Source: Eustoma russellianum
Taxonomy: Eukaryota > Streptophyta > Magnoliopsida > Gentianales > Gentianaceae
Direction: 5' to 3'
Assembly (NCBI GenBank): GCA_036186865.1
Contig: AP025055.1
Span: 22,391,865 to 22,455,864 of the forward strand
DNA: 64,000 bases
In this document: one piece after another, positions 56,418 through 64,000 of the stretch
Position numbering within the stretch: position 1 is the stretch's first letter
Layout: each line of letters opens with the position of its first letter
Notes under the pieces: model-generated
What the model was told of the DNA's origin: nothing
Database searches by the model: none
What the model saw: the letters and a program-made list of their open reading frames with translations, nothing else
Translations under genes and position numbers: made by a program

Positions 56418-59135
56418 TATATTTTTTTATAAAAGCGATTTTTATTATAAAACCTCACTTATGGCAGAGGAAAACAATATTACATCAAGGTTCATCATAT
56501 GAAAAAAGTGAATGTAGCGAGCTAATGATTGTCAACCTCCAATCATATATGATATGCCGCGTTAAATCCTTGCCAAGTAAAACTATCCTTGTGGATAAAA
56601 CCTTGGGAAAGAAAAAGTGTACATATTTATATAATTAGAGCATTGATCAAATATAAATCGTATGAAGGAATATAACAGGAAGGAATAAGAAAGAATGTGC
56701 GCTGTCAACTATCAATCAATCAATCAATCAATCATACCCAGTATATCCCAACGATAGCACAAGCTATCGTTAGGGTCTGGGGAGGGTGAGAGGTAGGCAA
56801 ACAATACCTCCATCCCACGGGATAGAGAGTTTGCTTCCAGTGAGACCCCCGGCTCTATATGTACATGCACAGATAATCATAATAATAGGACTATGTACTA
56901 GTGGACCTATTTTATTAAACATATGCTACAGTCTTCCGATATTAAAATAGTCATAATAGTGAGCATGCACACATAATTGAAAGAAAAAGACCGAAACAAA
57001 ATATGCAAAGTCAATTAAAGTGTAAATAATATCTAATCCTCTAAGCATGCTCTAAGGTGTCGTATATCATGTCTACCCCTCCTTAACCTTAATCATCTGC
57101 CTCCATGAACTCCTATCCTGGACCATGTCCTCAGAAAGGTGCAACTCTAGTAATTCATGCCTAATCTGCTCATCCCATGTCAGTTTGGGCCTGCCTTTAC
57201 TCCTCTTCCCTTCTACGGTGAGGCTTTCGATTGCTCTGACAGACGCCGTTGTCTGTCTCCTCTTGACATGCTCAAACCATCTCAGTCTTCCCTCTCTTAT
57301 CTTATTTTTTACACTAGTCACCCCAAACCTTTCTCTGTACACCTCATTTCTTATCTTGTCTAGCCTTGTATGTCTGCACATCCACCTCAGTATCTTCATC
57401 TCTGCCACTTCCATCTTCTGTGATTGTGTCCTCTTGATGGCCCAACAGTCTGTTCCATATAACATTGCCAGCCGCACTGCCATCCTATAAAATTTTCCTT
57501 TTAATTTAATTGGAAAATTCTTGTCACACAGCACCCCTGAGGCTGCCCTCCACTTGCACCAACCTGCCTGGACTCGGTGTGCTACATCACTCTCTATGTC
57601 CCCATCTTTCTGTACAAATGATCCTAGATACTTGAACTTACTTACCTTTGGGACCACTTGCCCCTCGATGGTGAGTTGACTATTCTCATCGTTGTCTGTG
57701 CCACTGAAGTCACAGTGCAGGTACTCAGTATTGGAACGACTAATACTCAGGCCTTTCCTCTCTAGAGCACCTCGCCACTCCTCTAATCTCATACTCAGAT
57801 TATGTCTACTTTCCGCGACTAATAAATGTGCGCTGTCGACTGCAGCAGATAATCTCTCAACAGGCCATCGCGGAAGATGCAGCATGGAATTGGTGTAGAG
57901 TCAGTCACTGCGTTTTAGCGAATCATAGGAAGCCGATGCCCCTCATGCAATCTAAAAGGGAAGTCATATGACAATATATGGATAACAACAGCATATGATA
58001 AAGAAACAAGGGAGATATAACACATACCCCTGTCGCCTTGATCCAAAGTGAACCAAGGCGGCATTGTTATTAAGAGCCTCCTCCCAAGCAGTAGAATTCC
58101 AGCTGCATAAAAAATGAGTTGCTACAATTCTAACAGGTTAGCTCCTATTCAAATCCTCAAACAATGCACCACAGGAGCCACAATATCGCATATGAAGCGG
58201 GCATGGCATGACATCAACAGAGTTAATCCAAACTAAGCAATAGTATGTAAATAAAACAACAATCTCTACAGAAAAAGGTATGTAAGAAGACATACCAATG
58301 TTGCATGTGCCTTTGATTGGCACAGGCAACCGATAGAACTATTCGCCAACATGATGGGAGACATTTAACTAATATCGCAAGGTTAGCACCTGCACATCCA
58401 TAAGTACAGCACCTCGCACTTCATAAGGAAGGCCATGTAGTGAGTTATACAGGTGTAATCCTGCAGAGTGATATCCATGTCGAGCTAATGTGTGAGCTAC
58501 AGTGTTGGCTTCACGCAGACAATATTGAAGAGTGGCTTAGTTGAGCGACAAGAACAAAGCTGCCTGATGCAGCTCACCTGCTGATATACCAGTAAGTTGC
58601 CGTCTAGTCGGCAATGAAGAAAGAAGAGAGTAAAAATACATCTCAATGATGAGGCTATCATACTCTCTTGCATAATAAATCAAGGTTAATGTCAATGCCA
58701 ATAACTCTGCTCGTAGTGGACTAACTGGAGGCAATGCGAAGCAAATAGCCGAAATAAAGTGTCGATGGTCATCTCGCAAAACAGCTCCAACTGCTGCGCT
58801 TCATCTCCCAACCGATGCATCTATGTTCAATTTCATCTTCCCAGTTGGATGAAGTTCCCATCTAACACTCGTCGGCCGTTTTGCTTTCATTGGGGGAGAA
58901 AAGGAAAGTGCTACCAAATGAGTCATATGTTGTGCAAATTTCCTTTCATTCATCGCAGAACACCGCGTGTAGACATGTGTACGTAATTTCTCGAACAATC
59001 TCCTGTAGACAAATTTTTTGTGCCAAAACGTATGGCGACATATTCCTTCCAAATGACCTATGTAACTATCGATTGAGCTACCGTATGCAACTGACCTGCT
59101 ATGGATGTTTTGTTGGAGGTACGCCACCACTGGTT
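56418..59135 (-). pseudogene. L1 LINE 3' half (LINE-c), split by an RTE
   Basis: Minus strand: end of ORF2 with LHPTGKMKLNIDASVG (RNase H start, about 58800-58860), GAVLRDDHRHFISAICFALP and SPLRAELLALTLTLIYY (about 58680-58780), then REANTVAHTLARHGYHSAGL near 58480 after a stop. The 3' UTR runs to 56418, with the CCATAAGTGAGG word at about 56455 and a T-rich (tail) end. The RNase H Asp and Glu residues can be seen. An RTE occupies 56711-57825, flanked by a 16-bp duplication. RT and endonuclease are missing from this half. Confidence 0.75.
56711..57825 (-). mobile_element. 5'-truncated RTE-clade non-LTR retrotransposon
   Basis: The minus strand encodes the RT C-terminal region: RLEEWRGALERKGLSISRSN, VPKVSKFKYLGSFVQKDGD, AGWCKWRAASGVLCDKNF, KLKGKFYRMAVRLAMLYGTD, EMKILRWMCRHTRLDKIRNE, REGRLRWFEHVKRR. 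This is the signature order of plant RTE elements. It is open for about 250 codons to a stop at about 57073 and truncated just after the catalytic FADD region. The 3' end is (ATCA)n at 56711-56734, the typical RTE tail. Target duplication: ATGTGCGCTGTCAACT at 56695-56710 and ATGTGCGCTGTCGACT at 57826-57841 (15 of 16 match). Confidence 0.9.
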
Positions 59136-59200
59136 TGAATATATATATATATATACCTACATAATATATATATATATACACACACACACATATATATACA
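59136..59200. repeat. (TA)n(CA)n microsatellite at the LINE junction
   Basis: ATATATATATAT, CCTACATA, ATATATATAT and CACACACACA runs between the minus-strand LINE 3' half and the plus-strand 5' half. Confidence 0.85.
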
Positions 59201-60500
59201 AAAACCCTACAGCGGCTCTGTCAATCAGCGACCCTGTGAACGGTAGCAGTGCAGCCTTCTTCGTCGGTAATGGTCGGTGATCCCCCAGTCTTCTCCAAAT
59301 CTTTTTGCTTCTGTGGTTTCTTCTTCGACCGCTTATTACCTAATCGCACGATTAGATGATTCAAAGGTGCTCCATAAGTCACATTTACCTCGGATGAAAT
59401 CGACTCTTTGGCCAACTGCTTCCCGTATGCACTGGTCAGAACATTTTGGTGCGATCGGCCATCGATGGCTGCTATTCCATACGCAATGGACATAGTTGGA
59501 TTTACGGGTAATGTCTCCTTTGGTTTATTAGATGATAGTCACATACTGCTGAATTTCGACAAAGAGGAGGATTATAATCGTTGTTTTTATCGTGGGATTT
59601 GGCAGATTCTTGGCTATGAGATGCGAGCTGCGAAATGGACCCCGGCTTTCAACCCTAAGTTCACAATTGTGGTGGTCCCTGTATGGATCTCCTTCACCGG
59701 CTTACCTGTCTATTTACATGATCAACGTGCCCTTTATGCCATCGCAAGGACAGTCGCCCAGCCAATTAAGGTTGATGCAGCAACACTAAGCTTTCACAGG
59801 CCATCCGTTTCTCGCGTATGTGTTGAGGTAGATGGAACTCAAGACCTTCCCTCGAAGATTTATATTGATTATGGTGAGTCGTCTTTTTTTCAGTCTGTGT
59901 TATACGAGGACCTTCCTTTATACTACCTACATTATCGAACATTAAGCCATAAGGAAGGCAATGGTGGTCCACGGTCAGAACCAACTGTGAAAGCTGCTCC
60001 ATGCAAATCTGATGCCCCGAAGAAAATATGGCAGCCCAAGCTAGTTACAACGCCTGCTGAGCAGGATCTATTCCCGTGTCATGCACTCCTGCAACCTATG
60101 TGTTACCTCAACCCAGTCATGTGCAAGATATTTCCAAGTTAGGATCTGATGCGGAATATCATCCTCCTCTTTATGCTTTGAGGATGGCGAATTAGGCCAC
60201 TGCTCAGATACCAAACTTCAAAACTCTGAATGCTAGGTTAGGCCTCCGCTCCTTACAGTCTCTGCGGACACAGCCCATTGCATTCTTTTGCGCCGTCCTT
60301 CGCCACCTGATTTGAGTTATTATCTAGACTTGTTGTCCCTGCTGTAGATGCAGATTTCATCCCTATGATTTCAAAACGCATCGGCGAACTTGTAAGGAAC
60401 TGCCTCCGTTACCACCCTCGACCATGCTCACCCTCAGTGTTACGCGCTCCTTTTAGTCACTTCTGTATATTTCTCTCAATGAATATTATTACATGGAATA
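59201..60500 (+). pseudogene. L1 LINE 5' half: ORF1 (DUF4283) and first codons of ORF2
   Basis: ORF1 frame about 59408-60142: FGLLDDSHILLNFDKEEDYN, MRAAKWTPAFNPKF, PVWISFTGLPVYLHDQRALY, RPSVSRVCVEVD. This is the RNA-binding DUF4283-type ORF1 of plant L1. The expected C-x2-C zinc knuckle reads YYLHYRTLSHKEG, with Tyr in place of the Cys residues. ORF2 begins MNIITWN at about 60478, the usual endonuclease start, and is cut at 60500 by the copia LTR. Confidence 0.8.
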
Positions 60501-61286
60501 TGTTGGAGAAAAGTTAGTTGTGGGAGTCGGAAAATTTTGGATGGCAAGTGGATTTTGTCAAACACCATACTTTGGGCTTAATTACGATAAGTATTCGTTA
60601 ATCAAAAACGAAAACTAAAAAATTCCTAAATTATCTATGTAACGCGTAGATGAATTTAGGTTGTTGAATCACTCGATTCTGATACCGGGTGAATGAAAAA
60701 TTAATGCTCAAAGTTGGAGTAACATTGGAAGTTATTTGGCGGTTTTCTTCCACTACCAATAACTATTCGGTGGTTATTGCAGTAGTGGGGCGGTTTCTTC
60801 CACTACCAATAACTACTCGGTGGTTATTGCAGTAGTGGGGCGGTTTCTTCCAATCTAACGGTACAGATCAAAACTGATTGATCTAACGGTACGCATCCAA
60901 TCATCTGATAACTTCCAGTAACTTCTTTCTCTCTATAAATTCCTTTCATGTTGAAACGTTTTAGATAGAGATTTCAAAAATCTAAAGGCGTACGCAGCTT
61001 CTTCTTCTTCTACTTCTGGTTTTCATAAAACGTTTTCTTGCATTCATTGCGTTCGAGAAATCAGAGCACCTTACAGGTTCGTCGAGTTCTTTACGTTGGT
61101 GTGCCACTTCGTATGAACTGTAGCCGTTGTATCCTTGGAGACGTTTGCTGTGTATTCTGGTTGGGCACTTTGTACCGGAGCAAATCGTCTTAAGGACAGA
61201 GTCGTTAGACTCGCCTCGGTTTTGCTTACATTTCGTCAGTTTACACAAACGCACGCTGTACACTCTTATGATTACAGTTTCTAACA
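60501..61286 (+). repeat. Copia 5' LTR with tandem hairpin repeat and TATA box
   Basis: Starts TGTTGGAGAA and ends TTTCTAACA. The near-inverted ends (TGTTGGA / TCTAACA) fix the borders, though I find no standard PBS after 61286. A 50-bp tandem repeat at 60740-60840 makes hairpins. TATA (CTATAAAT) at 60933. Confidence 0.6.
60740..60851. repeat. 50-bp tandem repeat, two units plus a stub, each a hairpin
   Basis: Each unit contains CCACTACCAATAAC and GTTATTGCAGTAGTGG, complementary but for a small bulge (unit 2: 60800-60813 with 60823-60838). It lies about 90-190 bp upstream of the TATA box. Confidence 0.88.
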
Positions 61287-61404
61287 TTCTTAAGACGATT
61301 TGATTTATATACTGTAATCTGTTTCGTTTTGCGATCGCAGTTTCTATTGTACGAAACTAATCGGCTCTGTGTTTTGTTTCTGTATTGGCCTTACAGAATC
61401 TGAA

Positions 61405-63930
61405 ATGGAGAATGAAAGTTCGAACTCCTTCAATGGCGTGCACCTTGGTCCGTCCGAGGAAGTGAACACTGCTGTTCCAGTTGCACCCACTGCCATTTCT
61501 GCTCCTGTTCCGGTTGTTGGACAAGTTGAGAAACCGGAGAAGTTTGGAGGCAGTTACTTTAAACGTTGGCAGCAGAAGATGTTGTTCTTCTTGACTGCTG
61601 TGGGATTGGCAAATTTCCTGACTGAGGACCCGCCTATGGTGGATCCGTTAGAGGACCAAGCCCAGGATATGCAAAACCAACGTTTTGTTGAAGGTTGGAA
61701 CTTCAACAATTATGTTTGTTTGAGCCATATTCTGAGTTGTTTGGACAACTCCTTGTATGATTTGTACTGTACGTACAAGACCGCAAAGTCTTTGTGGCAG
61801 GCTTTGGAAAAGAAATACCGTACGGAGGATGCCGGCACTAAGAAATTTATTGTCGGCAAGTTCCTGAATTTCAAAATGTCTGATTCTCGCACTGTTGTTT
61901 CTCAAGTTGAGGAACTTCAAACGTTGGTTGCCGAGATGGAAGAGGAGGGCATGTTGCTCAGTGAATCTTTTGTCGTGGCAGCAGTTATTGAGAAGCTACC
62001 TCTTTCGTGGAGGGAATTCAGAAGCTATCTCAAACACAAGAGAAAGGAGATGACATTGGAAGATCTAATTGTTCGACTCCGCATTGAGGAGGACAATCGT
62101 AGATCTGAAAGAGCGCCACAATCTAGCTCTGGTCAGGCTAAGGCCCATGTTGCAGAGGCCAAGAAAAAGAAGAGCCAACTCGGGGTGAACAAGAAAGGCA
62201 AGCAGATCGCCAAGAAGTTCACCGGGAAATGCTACAACTGTGGCATTCAGGGGCATGTCAGCAATGAGTGCAGAAAGCCCAAGAAGAAGCAATCCAAGGC
62301 AAAGGCGAACATAGTCGATGCATTGGATGATCTGAATCTCTGTGCGGTGGTCTCAGAGTGCAATGTTGTGGGGAACATACGTGAGTGGTGGCTTGATACG
62401 GGCGCCACTAGACATGTTTGCTCCAGCAGAGAGATGTTCACGGAGTACCAGCCCGGGAACAATGAGCAACTTTACATGGGAAACTCGGCCTCCTCGAAGA
62501 TCGAAGGCGAGGGAAAAGTTGTTCTGAAGCTCACATCAGGGAAGCATCTGACTCTGCAGAATGTTCTACACGTCCCTGATATTCGGAAGAATTTAGTATC
62601 TGGATCTCTTCTAGTCATGCATGGTTTTAGACTAGTGTTAGAATCCAATAAAGTTATTCTTTCGAAAAATGGCATGTATTTGGGGAAGGGGTACTTGTCG
62701 AATAGGATGTTTAAATTGAATGTCATCACTATTGTACCCAAAAGAGATTTGCCCGCAGAGGCTAATAAAATTGCTTCCTCTTCTGCTTACATGCTTGAGT
62801 CTTCTTGTTTATGGCATTTTCGTTTGGGACATGTTAATTACAAGTCAATACAACGAATGAGTGATCTTGACTTATTGCCCAAACTGGACTTTAATAATAA
62901 AGGAAAATGTCAAATATGTGTTGAAGCGAAGATGGCAAAGACGCCATTTCCTTCAATAGAAAGGAACACTGAACCTTTGAGTTTAATTCATACCGATGTG
63001 TGTGATTTAAAGTTTGTGCAAACAAGAGGTGGTAAAAAGTATTTTGTAACTTTTATCGACGATTGCACACGATACTGTTATGTATATTTGCTAAGTAGCA
63101 AAGACAAGGCCCTTGATGCTTTCAAGGATTATAAAAATGAAGTTGAGAATCAACTTAGCAAACGAATTAAAATAATTCGTAGTGATAGAGGTGGCGAATA
63201 TGATACACCGTTTAATGAATTCTGTTCAGAACATGGCATTATTCATCAAACGACTGCACCATATTCACCTCAATCGAATGGTATTGCTGAACGCAAGAAC
63301 CGTACTCTTAAAGAGATGATGAATGCTATGTCGATAAGTTCGGGTTTACCTCAGAACTTGTGGGGGGAAGCAGTTCTCTCAGCCAACGTCATTTTAAACA
63401 GAATTCCATCTAAGAAGATGGATGTAACCCCATACGAGCTTTGGAAAGGCCACAAGCCTAGCTACAAATACTTGAAAGTGCGGGGGTGTCTGGCAAAGGT
63501 TGCTGTACCTAAACCAAGACAGGTGAAAATTGGGCCTAAAACGGTTGATTGCATATTTATCGGTTATGCAACTAACAGTAGTGCATATCGGTTCTTGGTG
63601 CACAAGTCGGATATTCCTGACATATATGAAAACGTTGTCATGGAGTCAAGGAATGCAGTGTTCTTTGAAGATGTCTTTCCGAGGAAAGACAAAATTCAAG
63701 AAGAAACAAGATTTGGTAAGCGAATGCGTGAGGCGACTCCTCAAGGAGATGAGGAGCTTCGTCAAAGCAAGCGTGCCAGAATGCCAACTTCGTTTGGACC
63801 GGATTTTCTAACCTATATGGTAGAAAATGAGCCGAGGAATTTTTCCGAGGCTATGTCAACTCCAGAAGCTCCATTCTGGAAAGAGGCAATTAACAGTGAG
63901 ATAGACTCAATTCTTCAAAACCACACTTGA
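61405..63930 (+). pseudogene. gag-pol: Copia gag-pol: gag, protease, integrase, RT start
   Basis: The start at ATG 61405 (MENESSNSFNGVHLG) is preferred to the upstream ATG at 61369, since copia gag usually begins like this and the upstream 12 codons look like leader. Order: UBN2-type gag (PEKFGGSYFKRWQQKMLFFL), zinc knuckle CYNCGIQGHVSNEC (residues about 276-289), protease WWLDTGATRHVC (about 330), pre-integrase LWHFRLGHVNYKS with CQIC, and integrase D-D-E (HTDVCDLK, IRSDRGGEY, SPQSNGIAERKNRT; 62990-63300). RT begins FSEAMSTPEAPFWKEAI. A single TGA at 63928-63930 replaces the Trp expected before ELVDLPPGSKPLG; the frame then continues open to 64000. 841 codons without another break. Confidence 0.92.
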
Positions 63931-64000
63931 GAGTTGGTTGATCTTCCACCTGGAAGTAAACCACTTGGTTGTAAGTGGGTTTTCAAGAAGAAACTGAAAG
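63931..64000 (+). pseudogene. pol: Copia RT continuation, cut by the window end
   Basis: In the same frame: ELVDLPPGSKPLGCKWVFKK, the canonical start of copia RT. The remainder of RT and RNase H lies outside the window. Confidence 0.88.

Larger units (their letters stand above)
60501..64000 (+). mobile_element. Ty1/copia element (Tork-like), 5' part, nearly intact
   Basis: 5' LTR (60501-61286), leader (61287-61404), and a long gag-pol frame running off the window. It is inserted into the first codons of the L1 ORF2; the five bases before it (GAATA, 60496-60500) are the likely target duplication. It is probably the youngest element here, because its reading frame is almost unbroken. Confidence 0.88.

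Overview
This window is repeat DNA from a plant nuclear genome, most likely a flowering plant. It is a nest of LTR and non-LTR retrotransposons. I recognise no host gene, rRNA, tRNA or organellar sequence. The plant assignment rests on chromodomain Ty3/gypsy elements with tRNA-iMet-type primer sites (TGGTATCAGAGC), plant L1 LINEs with a DUF4283-type ORF1 and an RNase H tail, a plant RTE fragment ending in (ATCA)n, and Tork- and SIRE-like Ty1/copia sequence.

Layout. 1-15166 is a minus-strand tandem of two Tekay/Del-type chromoviruses: part of copy 1 (1-2075), a shared hybrid LTR (2076-6140), the copy 2 interior (6141-11234) and its 5' LTR (11235-15166). 15167-18995 is a patchwork of SIRE-like copia gag remnant and LTR pieces in both orientations. 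18996-25337 is a third chromovirus on the plus strand (copy 3), truncated at its 5' end, with a 2.46-kb 3' LTR. 25338-26036 is a LINE 3' end. 26037-49845 is a LARD-like element (element 5): partial 3' LTR, an almost non-coding interior, and a 5' LTR broken by a LINE (32892-35870) and by a complete LTR element (copy 4, 36051-47964) with a perfect AACAT target-site duplication. 49846-56148 holds two copies of a non-autonomous gag-only family. 56418-60500 is an L1 whose 3' half (minus) and 5' half (plus) lie head to head, with an RTE nested in the 3' half. 60501-64000 is the 5' part of a nearly intact Ty1/copia element that runs off the window.

Main result. The chromovirus copies carry intron-like inserts at conserved coding positions. 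Copies 2 and 3, though diverged, both have a short GT...AG insert (81 and 84 bp) at the same phase-1 glycine codon at the gag/protease border. Both also have a 71-bp GT...AG insert at the same codon boundary in the reverse transcriptase. Each insert contains an in-frame stop, and its removal restores the reading frame exactly. Copy 4 lacks the RT insert at the aligned site, and copy 3 has a third insert in RNase H. This suggests a chromovirus lineage that sets its Gag, Gag-Pro and Gag-Pol output by splicing. Ogre elements are the nearest known parallel. Secondary results are a conserved stem-loop with an AGGA loop before the polypurine tract, LTR minisatellites whose units carry a covarying hairpin, and an LTR crossover mapped to about 5637.
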